From NCBI GenBank assembly GCA_024399495.1, contig JAKSNY010000009.1:1-64000 (forward strand): 64,000 bases of DNA, read 5' to 3'. Numbering within the stretch: position 1 is the first letter of the stretch; each line of letters opens with the position of its first letter. Both the position numbers and the translations under genes were made by a program. Below the pieces are notes generated by a model, which was not told where the DNA came from, did not search any database, and worked only from the letters and a program-made list of their open reading frames with translations. This DNA is from Paludibacteraceae bacterium (GTDB lineage Bacteria; Bacteroidota; Bacteroidia; Bacteroidales; Paludibacteraceae). Below are positions 46,201 through 54,177 of the stretch, in pieces.

Positions 46201-46576
46201 CCTCACTGCGGCACTCTGCATTATAGTCATCAACGCTGATTTTCTTGCCTATGTCCTCTTTAGTTATGCCAAGTTTTTTCTCTACACCTAATTCTACAGG
46301 CAATCCATGGGTATCCCAACCTGCTTTACGCTTAACTTGGAAACCTTGCATAGTCTTGTAACGGCAGAAAGTGTCCTTTATGGTACGAGCCATAACATGG
46401 TGAATGCCAGGCATACCGTTAGCGGATGGGGGACCTTCAAAAAATATAAAGGATGGTGCCCCGTTACGGGTTTCTATACTCTTTCTAAACAAATCACTGT
46501 TACTCCAAGCCTCACAAATATCCTTGTTTATTTGTGAAAGGTTGAATTTCTGATATTCAGCAAACTTTTTGCCCAT
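43202..46576 (-). CDS. ileS: isoleucyl-tRNA synthetase (type 2-like)
   Basis: The enzyme charges tRNA-Ile. At 1124 residues it is long. The class I signature is PGIHH (56-60) in place of HIGH, followed by KAGWDTHGLPVE, an editing domain, the DQTRGWFFTL region and KMSKR (672-676). An anticodon-binding domain follows. The GIHH and KMSKR forms and the length fit the eukaryote-like IleRS group. Members of that group are often little affected by mupirocin; that property is inference here. A TAACTTTG -7 box lies at 46610-46603. Confidence 0.95.
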   Translation of the reverse strand: MGKKFAEYQKFNLSQINKDICEAWSNSDLFRKSIETRNGAPSFIFFEGPPSANGMPGIHHVMARTIKDTFCRYKTMQGFQVKRKAGWDTHGLPVELGVEKKLGITKEDIGKKISVDDYNAECRSEVMKYTKEWTSLTQKMGYWVDLDNPYITYDNKYIESLWWLLKQLYNKRLLYKGYTIQPYSPAAGTGLSSHELNQPGCYRDVKDTTVTAQFKIKGDRFGSNAYFLAWTTTPWTLPSNTALCVGPKIDYVIIKSANPYSGAEATYIMAKALVANYFGEKKAEPFEIIGECKGTDLVGIEYEQLIPWVNPGEGAFRVISGDYVTTEDGTGIVHIAPTFGADDAFVAKKAGIPGLTFLTKKGELRPMVDMTGKFFLLSDLDTDFVQKSINTDLYKQYEGRYVKNAYDANLTDKDETLDISICMMLKAEGKAFKIEKHIHNYPHCWRTDKPVLYYPLDSWFIKTTACRDRMIELNKTINWKPESTGTGRFGKWLENLQDWNLSRSRYWGTPLPIWRTEDGSDEICIGSMEELFAEIEKSVKAGIMKENPYKNFKVGDFSKENYAPTNIDLHRPYIDAIILVSKDGKPMKRESDLIDVWFDSGSMPYAQLHYPFENKELVDKHTYYPADFISEGVDQTRGWFFTLHAIATMVFDSVSFRNVISNGLVLDKNGNKMSKRLGNAVDPFGAIEKYGSDPLRWYMMTNSAPWDNLKFDEEGVEEISRKFFGTLYNTYSFFALYANVDNFTYAEDEVPVAERQEIDRWILSLLNTLTKEVTDALNDYEPTRAGRAIQDFVCENLSNWYVRLNRKRFWAGKMDKDKLSAYQTLYTCLETVALLMAPIAPFYADRMFSDLNAVTHRHSAESVHLANFPKYDAKVVDKKLEEQMELAQRLTSLTLALRKKADIKVRQPLSHIMIPSTSGNIEENLKAVEDLIKAEVNVKEIKIVASSDGILVKRIKPDFKKLGPKCGKIMKSVAAELQSLPQAEIRKFEEDGKYTLDIEGQSVEVLATDVEIFSEDIPGWLVANDGNLTIALDITVTEELKQEGLARELVNRIQNMRKSSGLNITDKINISYKSDNDYRTAIEAFADYIMQQVLAVSIKPSDSITDYQEFDIDGKVISIKIEKA

Positions 46577-46602
46577 TTTAATGTAAAAATTTTAACAGGG
46601 CA

Positions 46603-46634
46603 CAAAGTTAATAAATTTAACGCAATCTGTCAAG
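46603..46634 (-). promoter_or_regulatory. promoter of ileS
   Basis: On the minus strand CTTG (46634-46631), a 20-base spacer and TAACTTTG (46610-46603) approximate the consensus, 26 bases before the ATG. Confidence 0.6.
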
Positions 46635-47024
46635 AGAACGAACCAATACTTCATCTTTGCCTATGGCTCTTATTGCCAAATAGGATAGAATAATATTAAC
46701 AGGTAATATGACCGCAGGTAGTAATATTGATATTAAAGCACCTGTGGTCTTGCGTTGTATATAAATGTAGAATGCGCATAGAAGTGCAGTAAGTATCATT
46801 ATTATTATATTGAAGCAGTTAAGTCTCATTTGAATCACCCTTTTCTTGTATAGGAAAATAGATACCAGACTTACGCAAGGTATAAGTACTATTAGCACAG
46901 AATATGGAATTGTACATCCCATTTTTAGTATAAAATCTCCACACGATGCCATTGGGAAACAGCATAGCAGTATGCCGAGTATTGTAACAATAAGCAGATA
47001 TATGGTTTGGATTCGTTGAATCAT
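46617..47024 (-). CDS. DUF4293 family membrane protein
   Basis: The 135-residue protein starts with MIQRIQTIYLLIV, has four transmembrane helices and ends with RAIGKDEVLVRSLDRLR, which is the DUF4293 pattern. Function unknown. A tract of ten AGTTTAGG units lies directly before its ATG, and the terminator of the upstream gene lies just before that tract. No standard promoter is visible between terminator and start. Confidence 0.85.
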   Translation of the reverse strand: MIQRIQTIYLLIVTILGILLCCFPMASCGDFILKMGCTIPYSVLIVLIPCVSLVSIFLYKKRVIQMRLNCFNIIIMILTALLCAFYIYIQRKTTGALISILLPAVILPVNIILSYLAIRAIGKDEVLVRSLDRLR

Positions 47025-47027
47025 AAA

Positions 47028-47110
47028 AGTTTAGGAGTTTAGGAGTTTAGGAGTTTAGGAGTTCAGGAGTTTAGGAGTTTAGGAGTTTAGGAGTTTAGGA
47101 GTTTGGGAGT
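47028..47110 (-). repeat. AGTTTAGG octamer array (about 10 units) before DUF4293
   Basis: Ten consecutive 8-bp units, eight perfect, with AGTTCAGG as fifth and AGTTTGGG as tenth unit. The array ends 3 bases from the start codon of the DUF4293 gene. A second array is at 49171-49225. Confidence 0.95.
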
Positions 47111-47139
47111 AAAAAAACGGTGGGGCTGAGCTCCACCGT
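47111..47139 (-). terminator. terminator of the small acidic lipoprotein gene
   Basis: On the minus strand ACGGTGG, a 9-base loop and CCACCGT are followed by a T-run (47117-47111), 27 bases behind the stop codon. Confidence 0.88.
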
Positions 47140-47165
47140 AATTTTCGTTGTCTTAAAGCAGTTGA

Positions 47166-47378
47166 TTATTGAGCAACTTCTTCAGTAGCAACAACTTCTT
47201 CAGCAGCGATTGTGTCTGCAACTACAGCAGCTGAATCAACAACCTCTTCTACTGGAGCTGCAACTTCTTCTACTTCTACTGCCTCTTCAGCAACAGTTTC
47301 CTCTTCAGCAGCTTGGTTAGCGCAAGATGCAAGAGCAACTGCAACCATGGTAGCAACAAATAAAACTAATTTCTTCAT
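47166..47378 (-). CDS. small acidic low-complexity lipoprotein
   Basis: The 70-residue protein has a lipoprotein signal (MKKLVLFVATMVAVALASC, lipobox LASC). The mature part consists almost only of Glu, Val and Ala with Asp and Thr. No enzyme motif exists. Abundant small acidic lipoproteins of this kind are known in Bacteroidales but unnamed. It is monocistronic, with a TAACTTTG -7 box at 47433-47426 and its own strong terminator, so it is probably well expressed. Confidence 0.8.
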   Translation of the reverse strand: MKKLVLFVATMVAVALASCANQAAEEETVAEEAVEVEEVAAPVEEVVDSAAVVADTIAAEEVVATEEVAQ

Positions 47379-47425
47379 TGTGGTAAAAATTTAAAATAAA
47401 TAACAATTGTTCTTTAATTCGGGGG

Positions 47426-47433
47426 CAAAGTTA
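47426..47433 (-). promoter_or_regulatory. -7 box of the small lipoprotein gene
   Basis: TAACTTTG on the minus strand fits TAnnTTTG. No clear -33 TTTG is present in the A/T-rich DNA upstream. Confidence 0.55.
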
Positions 47434-47493
47434 TGTATAATTTTTTTATTTGTATCATTTTTTTACAAAAAAAACACAATTTATGTTATTTTT

Positions 47494-49167
47494 TTACAAA
47501 TTCACGTTGATATTGGTGTATAAATACCTTTTAATATTGCGTTTTGGGGTTTTTACAAATTCATTCGGGTATAGAATTATTTTCATAATGTTTTCGTAAC
47601 TTGCCACAATTTGATTCAAATTTTTCCTGTTTTCCTCCATAACGATATCTAAATCAGAGTGGGAAATGCATGCGGCGTCAACTGCGTCATAATCGGGATA
47701 TACAAGTGCAAACAATTTACCATCTCTCTCAAGTACAAGACTTTCCATAATAAAGGGCAGATTGTTTAGTTTTTCCTCAATCTCTTCAGGGTATATGTTT
47801 TGTCCGCTTGCTCCAAGAATCATAGTCTTGCATCTTCCTTTTATAAACAGATTGCCTTCCTTGTCCAACACCCCGATGTCTCCTGTACGCATCCAACCAT
47901 CGTTCATAAATGCCGCTTTGGTGGCTTCTATATTCTTGTAGTATCCGCTCATAACATTTTCACCTCTGACAATTATCTCTCCCGCTATATTATAAGGGTC
48001 ATCGGAGTCTATCTTTATTTCCATTTTTGGTAAGGCTTTGCCAACAGAATAGGGTACATATTGATTCCAAGGTGCGTATGAAATAAGAGGGGCACATTCT
48101 GTCATGCCATATCCTACGGTGAAGCGGAATTTAATTTTTCTCAAAAAATCCTCAACTTCCCTGTTAAGCGGTGCTCCACCTATTATAACTTGTTTAAACT
48201 CATTTCCAAAAGCCTCTTCAAGTTGGGTGTTAATCTGGCTATAAATTTTATCATCAAGATAAGGTATGCTTAAAGCAAGTCTCATACTGCGTTTTGATAA
48301 AGCAGGTTGCAGTTGCTTTTTGTAGATTTTTTCCAGTATAAGAGGAACCATAAAAATTACTGTTGGCTTAATCTCCTCAAAAGCTTTGGTGAGCACTTTT
48401 GGACTTGGAATCTTATTCAGTAATATAGTATGGGCACCTACGCAGGTAGCAGTCAGAAAATCAAATGCCATGCCAAAAGCGTGGGCAAGTGGCAGGAATG
48501 TAAGCACTCGGTCTCCTTTTTCAAGCAAATGTGTATCTATTCCAAATGTTATATTGCCTGCAAGTGCGTTCCCACTTATCATAACCCCTTTGCTGAAACC
48601 TGTGGTACCTGATGTGTAACTAATCATTGCAAGTTCCTGATTTTCAAGATCAGCAAAGCACACATTCTCTTTAGAGAGTCCCGTAGGGTATCTCATATCA
48701 AATGTAGAATCAAGAGTTTGCATTATTTTTTGAATACGCTCGCCGTCGTGCTGATGAATGCAACGGAAATCGTCGATAGAGAACACCGCTGTCAGATTCT
48801 GCATTTTGTCTTCCTCAAGGTTATCCCAATTTTTATCACTACAGAAAAGGAATACAGAATCGGAGTGATTTACTATATGGTGAACATCATTTGGACTAAA
48901 ATCCTGCAGAATAGGTACAATAACCGCTCCGTAAGTAACCACTGCTATGTAGGTAATAGCCCAATTTGGAGTATTTTTGCCTATAAGGGCTATCTTATCA
49001 CCATGATGTATATTCGCTTCTTTAAAGAGAGTATGAAGCCTGACTATTTGTTTTGCGGCATCACCGTATGTGTAAGTAATATTCTTATAGTAATTGGTGT
49101 ATGCCGGTAGATTCCAATTCTCTTTAAAACTTTTTTCAAGTAGTTTTGTGAATTTCTGTTCAATCAT
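47494..49167 (-). CDS. AMP-forming acyl-CoA synthetase (long-chain fatty acid type)
   Basis: The 557-residue protein belongs to the ANL superfamily. The AMP-binding P-loop reads ISYTSGTTGFSKGVMIS (about 182-198), the core motif GYGMTECAPLIS (about 348-359), and the hinge GWMRTGDIGVLDKEGNLFIKGRCK (about 430-453). It would activate a carboxylic acid, most likely a fatty acid, to acyl-CoA. It follows nadE on the same strand with a 38-bp spacer made of AGTTTAGG repeats. Confidence 0.88.
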   Translation of the reverse strand: MIEQKFTKLLEKSFKENWNLPAYTNYYKNITYTYGDAAKQIVRLHTLFKEANIHHGDKIALIGKNTPNWAITYIAVVTYGAVIVPILQDFSPNDVHHIVNHSDSVFLFCSDKNWDNLEEDKMQNLTAVFSIDDFRCIHQHDGERIQKIMQTLDSTFDMRYPTGLSKENVCFADLENQELAMISYTSGTTGFSKGVMISGNALAGNITFGIDTHLLEKGDRVLTFLPLAHAFGMAFDFLTATCVGAHTILLNKIPSPKVLTKAFEEIKPTVIFMVPLILEKIYKKQLQPALSKRSMRLALSIPYLDDKIYSQINTQLEEAFGNEFKQVIIGGAPLNREVEDFLRKIKFRFTVGYGMTECAPLISYAPWNQYVPYSVGKALPKMEIKIDSDDPYNIAGEIIVRGENVMSGYYKNIEATKAAFMNDGWMRTGDIGVLDKEGNLFIKGRCKTMILGASGQNIYPEEIEEKLNNLPFIMESLVLERDGKLFALVYPDYDAVDAACISHSDLDIVMEENRKNLNQIVASYENIMKIILYPNEFVKTPKRNIKRYLYTNINVNL

Positions 49168-49170
49168 AAA

Positions 49171-49225
49171 AGTTTAGGAGTTTAGGAGTTTAGGAGTTCA
49201 GGAGTTTAGGGGTTTAGGAGTTCAG
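49171..49225 (-). repeat. AGTTTAGG octamer array across the nadE stop
   Basis: Nearly seven 8-bp units (AGTTTAGG, with AGTTCAGG fourth and GGTTTAGG sixth) fill the spacer and continue into nadE. They encode its last residues and stop codon. The array ends 3 bases from the ATG of the acyl-CoA synthetase gene, the same junction as before DUF4293. Confidence 0.93.
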
Positions 49226-50009
49226 ATGACAATGGATTTATGAAATAATCGGGTAGATTGGGGTTAAAGGCAGGCAGATGGACTATATCTAACTTGAATT
49301 TCATGTTCCTATACCTACTTATTATAGAGTCGTAATGCTCACCCCTCTCGTTAAGGCGTATGATTCTGTTGATTTCAGCGTATTTCCAGCCTAAGTTATC
49401 CTCATCGCTCTTACCGCACATTCCGTCGGAAGGCACCTTGTGAGTAAGGTGTTCAGGCATACCAATACAATCGCCTATGGCAACCACTTCTTCTGTGGTA
49501 AGCATACATACAGGAGCAAAATCACCTGCACTGTCACCATAGTGGGTGGAGTAGCCTTGCACATCCTCGCTACGGTTGCATGTGTTTGCCACGCGGCAGT
49601 TCCCTATCATGGCGGCAACACCGTAAAGGGTGGTCATTCTAAGCCTTGCAGGTGTATTTGATATATATTGGGGTGTAAGTTCCTTGCCTCTCATTTGCAG
49701 GACAATCTCATTTGTTAGCCCCGTATAGGCATCGTTAATGTTTATGGTAAGGTGCTTAATGCCAAGATGTCTTACAACTGCCATAGAGTCATCAATATCG
49801 GGTTGTACGCCATTAGGCATAAGCACGCCCATTACACGCTCCACTCCCAATGCCTTAACAAGCAGTCCTGCCACAACCGTAGAGTCTTTGCCTCCGCTAA
49901 TGCCTATTATGGCTTTAGTGTATTGGTTCCCATTCCTTTTAAACCAATCACGAATCCACTCCACACATTTGTCTGTGGTCTCTTCTACATTAAATATATA
50001 AGGTTTCAT
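49206..50009 (-). CDS. nadE: NAD+ synthase, ammonia-type
   Basis: The enzyme amidates NaAD to NAD. The 267-residue protein has no glutaminase domain. The PP-loop ISGGKDST is at 37-44, with later VANTCNRSEDVQGYSTHYGDSAGDF and KVPSDGMCGKSDEDNLG. The C-terminal ELLNP and the stop codon come from the AGTTTAGG array, so the native end was probably different. Its ATG overlaps the stop of the OmpA-like gene (TAATG). Confidence 0.93.
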   Translation of the reverse strand: MKPYIFNVEETTDKCVEWIRDWFKRNGNQYTKAIIGISGGKDSTVVAGLLVKALGVERVMGVLMPNGVQPDIDDSMAVVRHLGIKHLTININDAYTGLTNEIVLQMRGKELTPQYISNTPARLRMTTLYGVAAMIGNCRVANTCNRSEDVQGYSTHYGDSAGDFAPVCMLTTEEVVAIGDCIGMPEHLTHKVPSDGMCGKSDEDNLGWKYAEINRIIRLNERGEHYDSIISRYRNMKFKLDIVHLPAFNPNLPDYFINPLSSELLNP

Positions 50010-51562
50010 TATATTTTAGTAACAACAATTTCGGTTCTTCTGTTCTCTGCCCTGCCTTCTTCGGTATTATTAGGTGCAATAGGCTTATCATATCCATATC
50101 CTTTAGATGTAAGTCTGTTAGGGTCAATACCTTTCTCTATAAGATAAGTGGCAACAGATTGAGCCCTTTTTTCTGATAGAGTCTTATTGTGGGCCTTTGT
50201 TCCTGTTCTATCTGTATGTCCTTGAATTTCAAGACACATTGTAGGGTTATCATTAAGCAGTTTTATAACATTGCCTAATTCTACTATAGATTCCAGACTT
50301 AAATCAGCCTTGTCTATTTCATAGAACAGATTTTTAAGAATAACACTCTTTCCTACTGCAATCTTTTTCAATGTTATGTCTTTTGAAATTTCTTTATATT
50401 CATTTTGTTCAGGCAAGTCAAAATTTTCTGAATGGAACATATATCCAGGGTGACTTACAGCAATACCATAATTTGAGCCGCCAGGTAGAATAACCTGATA
50501 GGCTCCGTTTGTTTCTGCGTCTTGAGTGGCTATTACTTGTCTTAGATTATTGTCTGACAATGCAATCTTTGCTTTTAAGACAATAGAGTCATCTCCCATA
50601 ACAATTCCTTTGACAAGTGTTATTTTTGTAGAATCAAGATGAGTTGCCTCTTCTAAATTCAAATCAGCCAAAAGTTTGTCGGATAGCATTGTGGCTGGTT
50701 TTGGAAAATCAACAGTAAGGGTCTTGTCCAATATGTAAGATACAAGATATAAGTCCATTCCGCCCATTCCGCCGTCACGGTTGGAGGATATAATTGCGTC
50801 ACGCTCTCTTTGACACTTGAAATAGAATGCGTCATCTTTTGCGGAGTTTATGGGCTCGCCTGCATTTATGGGCTCACTCCACTCTCCGTTATTCATTTTA
50901 CTGTAGTAAATGTCGTAGCCCCCAAGACCTCCGTCACGGTCAGAGGCAAAGAACAATATGGAATCGCCCACCAAGGTAGGGGCTATTTCATTCTTTTTTG
51001 TATTTATTTTATCTCCTAAATTTATAGGTTTGCTCCAATTTCCGTCATTATCCAAATGGGTTACATATAAATCTTGTTTGCCTAACCCTTTTCTGCGTTC
51101 TGTAGAAAAATATATAGAGGTTCCGCTTGTGTTGGTGCAGGATTTTTTTATTCTGGTATTGCAGATTTTTATTTTTCCGCATTTTTTCCATTTGGTTCCA
51201 TTAAATCCATATATCAGAATTTTACCATGAGCAGTCCCTTTGTAAGCATAAACAGTATCTTTTGACGGCCAACCCACAACATCAATATGAGAATATGATT
51301 TTCTTAAAGACAGAATCTTGCCATCAGGCACCCACTCCTTGTTTTCAAACTTTGCGGAATACACCAGTTCATTGTAATCGCCATGTTTCAGTGCTGTTGA
51401 CTTGGTGTATGCCATTACATCACCCGATGGACACAATATTGAGTTATATTCATTGTCGGCGGTGTTTATATTAGACATCGGGGTAAGATAACAGTTGCTT
51501 GTTTGGGCATTGACACAGATTGCAAATGATAATACAAATATGTAGCAAAAAAATCGTTTCAT
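50009..51562 (-). CDS. OmpA-family protein with PD40 repeats
   Basis: A signal peptide (MKRFFCYIFVLSFAICVNA) fits the ATG at 51562. The middle part has WD40-like PD40 repeats (SIYFSTERRKGLGKQDLYV; SILFFASDRDGGLGGYDIYYS; AIISSNRDGGMGGMDLYLV). A carboxypeptidase-regulatory-like domain follows, then a C-terminal OmpA peptidoglycan-binding domain (LEIQGHTDRTGTKAHNKTLSEKRAQSVATYL). It is probably an outer-membrane or periplasmic protein bound to the cell wall. Similar proteins occur with TPR proteins in envelope and gliding-type machineries. Confidence 0.88.
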   Translation of the reverse strand: MKRFFCYIFVLSFAICVNAQTSNCYLTPMSNINTADNEYNSILCPSGDVMAYTKSTALKHGDYNELVYSAKFENKEWVPDGKILSLRKSYSHIDVVGWPSKDTVYAYKGTAHGKILIYGFNGTKWKKCGKIKICNTRIKKSCTNTSGTSIYFSTERRKGLGKQDLYVTHLDNDGNWSKPINLGDKINTKKNEIAPTLVGDSILFFASDRDGGLGGYDIYYSKMNNGEWSEPINAGEPINSAKDDAFYFKCQRERDAIISSNRDGGMGGMDLYLVSYILDKTLTVDFPKPATMLSDKLLADLNLEEATHLDSTKITLVKGIVMGDDSIVLKAKIALSDNNLRQVIATQDAETNGAYQVILPGGSNYGIAVSHPGYMFHSENFDLPEQNEYKEISKDITLKKIAVGKSVILKNLFYEIDKADLSLESIVELGNVIKLLNDNPTMCLEIQGHTDRTGTKAHNKTLSEKRAQSVATYLIEKGIDPNRLTSKGYGYDKPIAPNNTEEGRAENRRTEIVVTKI

Positions 51563-51563
51563 T

Positions 51564-52625
51564 TTAATCGCATTGTTTTTGATAGTACTTTTGTGCGTTT
51601 TTAGCACCTAGTTCAACCCCTTTTTTATAATCGTTGCATGCACCGTCGTAATCTCCAAGATACTCTTTGGTTATTCCCCTGTTTACATAGGCGTCACCAT
51701 AATTGGTGTTTGCCTCTATTGCTTTATTGAATTCAGTAAGAGCGTCATCATACATCTCTGTCTTGCACAGAACAGCCCCCTTGCCATTGTATGCCGAAGC
51801 AAGATTCTTGTTAAATAAGATTGCAATGTTAAAATTATCAATGGCACGCCCATAGTCTCCTGACTGGGCGTAAATGTATCCTTTGGCGTTGTAATAATCG
51901 GCATTGTCGGGTTCTGACGCTATAAGAGTATTCAGTATCTCAATTGAGTTGATGGTATCGTGTTTAGCCTGCCATGTGGCAACAGCAAGATTGTATGCGA
52001 ACTTTGTGCTGTCAGGTGCCGCTTTGTGGGCTTTATTATAACATTCGTATGCCCTGTCGGTATCTTCAAGAGCCAAAAAGCAGTTCCCTTGCTCATTGTA
52101 GGCTGCGGCATTGCCTCTTGTGTGATAAATAATGGAATTGTACACCTCAATTGCTTTCTCGTATTGTTCGGATAATTGCAGTACGCCGCCCTTGTCAAGC
52201 ATTGCCTGTATGTTTGACGGGTTTATCTCCAATGCCTTGTCAATGTATTCTATAGATTCTGGGATATTGCCAAGACAATAATTGGCTTTACTTAAAAGCA
52301 CGTAACAATCAGAGGTGTTCTCCTTACTGAACTGATTTAAAGCAGTCTCAATATCGGCAATGGCCTTGGTGTATTTCTCTTGGTTAAAATATGCCACAGC
52401 CCTATTGTAATATGCTTTGGTAAAATTGGGATCTATAGTGACAGATGCCGTAAACTTTATAATGGCTTCATCATACAAGCCTTTTTTCAGTAAATCAATA
52501 CCCTCATTATAAACCACCTCTTGCTCCGGCAGTTGTATAGTGCTTGCCACTACCGCTTTAGAAGCCCCATAACCCGATGTAATGGTGAGAATTAAGGTGA
52601 TGAATGTAAATAATAATCTTCTCAT
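51564..52625 (-). CDS. exported tetratricopeptide repeat protein
   Basis: A signal peptide (RRLLFTFITLILTITSGYGA) supports the ATG at 52625. About eight TPR units follow, for example YNEGIDLLKKGLYDEAIIKFTASVTIDPN and AYNGKGAVLCKTEMYDDALTEFNKAIEAN. It is a scaffold for protein contacts in the periplasm, probably with the OmpA-PD40 protein, whose stop-start gap is 1 base. Its ATG overlaps the galE stop (ATGA). Confidence 0.88.
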   Translation of the reverse strand: MRRLLFTFITLILTITSGYGASKAVVASTIQLPEQEVVYNEGIDLLKKGLYDEAIIKFTASVTIDPNFTKAYYNRAVAYFNQEKYTKAIADIETALNQFSKENTSDCYVLLSKANYCLGNIPESIEYIDKALEINPSNIQAMLDKGGVLQLSEQYEKAIEVYNSIIYHTRGNAAAYNEQGNCFLALEDTDRAYECYNKAHKAAPDSTKFAYNLAVATWQAKHDTINSIEILNTLIASEPDNADYYNAKGYIYAQSGDYGRAIDNFNIAILFNKNLASAYNGKGAVLCKTEMYDDALTEFNKAIEANTNYGDAYVNRGITKEYLGDYDGACNDYKKGVELGAKNAQKYYQKQCD

Positions 52626-53638
52626 TTTTTTAAAGATTTTTGCCAATTCCATGCTGAGGCTATGGTCTCATCCAAACTCTTTTCCGCTTTCCAGCCAAGT
52701 TCATTATTTGCAAAAGACGCATCTGCCCATACCTTCTCTATATCACCCTCTCTGCGTGCTCCTACCTTGTAGTTCAGTTTAACACCTGTTACCTTTTCAA
52801 ATGAGTTTACAATCTCAAACACCGATGTTCCCTTGCCCGTGCCAATGTTAAATACCTCCACATTCTGTTTCTGCTTACCATTCTCCATTCTGCTTACTGC
52901 CACCACATGGGCTTTGGCAAGGTCTGTTACATTTATGTAGTCTCTAATGCAGGAGCCGTCTGGGGTATCGTAATCGTCACCAAAAACAGTGAGACACTCT
53001 CTTATTCCTGCGGCAGTCTGTGTTACGTATGGAATCAGGTTTTGAGGAACACCAAGAGGTAACTCACCTATAAGTGCTGTAGGGTGTGCCCCTATCGGGT
53101 TAAAATATCTGAGCAGAATAGCATGTATATTATTGTCAGATGTGGCTGTATCGCGTATAATCTCCTCACAAATCTGCTTTGTGTTACCGTATGGTGATAA
53201 AGCGGGTTTTATAGGGGCGTTCTCCGTTACAGGCAGCACATCGGGTTGCCCATATACCGTACACGATGATGAGAACACAAGTGAGCCTACGCTGAACTCT
53301 TTCATACATTTAAGTATGTTCATAAGCCCTACAAGATTGTTCCCGTAGTATTTAAGAGGCTCCTTAACAGACTCTCCCACAGCCTTGCTTGCCGCAAAAT
53401 GGATTATTCCGTTAATGCCATTGTTCTCACAGAAAACCTTTCTTAGAGCATCAAGGTCTGTTACGTCCACCTGATAAAATGGTACCGCCTTACCTGTAAT
53501 TCCCTTAATTCCGTCCAATACGTTTATATTGGAGTTTGAAAGGTTATCTACAATAATAGGCTCATTGCCAGCCTCTATCAGTTCCACTACCGTATGTGAA
53601 CCTATATATCCGGTTCCTCCTGTTACAAGAATCTTCAT
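52622..53638 (-). CDS. galE: UDP-glucose 4-epimerase
   Basis: The enzyme interconverts UDP-glucose and UDP-galactose. The 338-residue short-chain dehydrogenase fold has the NAD motif GGTGYIGSH (7-15), the SSSCTVYG strand with catalytic Ser/Thr, and the YGNTK (YxxxK) motif. It opens an operon with the TPR, OmpA-PD40, nadE and ligase genes. The -7 box is TATATTTG at 53672-53665, with GTTG 19 bases upstream. Confidence 0.93.
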   Translation of the reverse strand: MKILVTGGTGYIGSHTVVELIEAGNEPIIVDNLSNSNINVLDGIKGITGKAVPFYQVDVTDLDALRKVFCENNGINGIIHFAASKAVGESVKEPLKYYGNNLVGLMNILKCMKEFSVGSLVFSSSCTVYGQPDVLPVTENAPIKPALSPYGNTKQICEEIIRDTATSDNNIHAILLRYFNPIGAHPTALIGELPLGVPQNLIPYVTQTAAGIRECLTVFGDDYDTPDGSCIRDYINVTDLAKAHVVAVSRMENGKQKQNVEVFNIGTGKGTSVFEIVNSFEKVTGVKLNYKVGARREGDIEKVWADASFANNELGWKAEKSLDETIASAWNWQKSLKK

Positions 53639-53664
53639 AAACTACGTAAAATATAATAAAGATG

Positions 53665-53672
53665 CAAATATA
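53665..53672 (-). promoter_or_regulatory. -7 box of the galE operon
   Basis: TATATTTG on the minus strand fits TAnnTTTG, 27 bases before the galE ATG. Confidence 0.6.
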
Positions 53673-53726
53673 AGATTTTTATTTGATTTTTCAACTTCCA
53701 ATTTTCAAAATTCAATTAAATTGTTG

Positions 53727-53734
53727 TATTTTTG
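53727..53734 (+). promoter_or_regulatory. -7 box of ruvX
   Basis: TATTTTTG fits TAnnTTTG, 15 bases before the ATG at 53749. It excludes the longer frame that begins at 53683. Confidence 0.6.
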
Positions 53735-53748
53735 CAGACATAATTATT

Positions 53749-54177
53749 ATGGGACGCATACTTGCAGTGGATTATGGTAAAAAGAGGGTTGGGCTTGCTG
53801 TTACAGACCCAGCTAAAATTATTGCAGGTGGGCTTACCACTGTGGATACTCCTAATGTTTTGGACTATATATGTAACTATGTGGCTACCAACGATGTGGA
53901 GTGTATAGTGGTGGGGTTGCCAAAGCAGGTTAACGGTAAACCGTCTGAGTCTATGAACTACATAAATCCGTTTGTAGGTAACCTTAAAAAGAGGCTTCCA
54001 GACATGCAGGTGGTATTCTATGATGAGAGGTTTACATCTGTGCTGGCACATAAGACAATGATAGATGCAGGATTAAAGAAAAAAGATAGAGCAGATAAAG
54101 CCCTTGTGGATAAGATTAGTGCCACTATCATTCTACAGGATTATTTAAATAGTGGAAAGTTAAAAGTGGAAAGTTAA
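53749..54177 (+). CDS. ruvX: Holliday junction resolvase-like / pre-16S rRNA nuclease YqgF
   Basis: The 142-residue protein has the RNase H-like fold with RILAVDYGKKRVGLAVTDP (catalytic Asp), VVGLPKQVNGKPS and VVFYDERFTSV. YqgF matures the 5' end of 16S rRNA in E. coli. The final SGKLKVES and the stop codon are encoded by a TTGAAAG-family repeat (sense GGAAAGTTAAAAGT), so the native C-terminus was probably replaced. def follows after a repeat-filled spacer. Confidence 0.9.
   Translation: MGRILAVDYGKKRVGLAVTDPAKIIAGGLTTVDTPNVLDYICNYVATNDVECIVVGLPKQVNGKPSESMNYINPFVGNLKKRLPDMQVVFYDERFTSVLAHKTMIDAGLKKKDRADKALVDKISATIILQDYLNSGKLKVES

Noticed and set aside
47028..47110. Possible CRISPR array
   Set aside because: The units are 8 bp, directly adjacent and without spacers; no cas gene is in the window.
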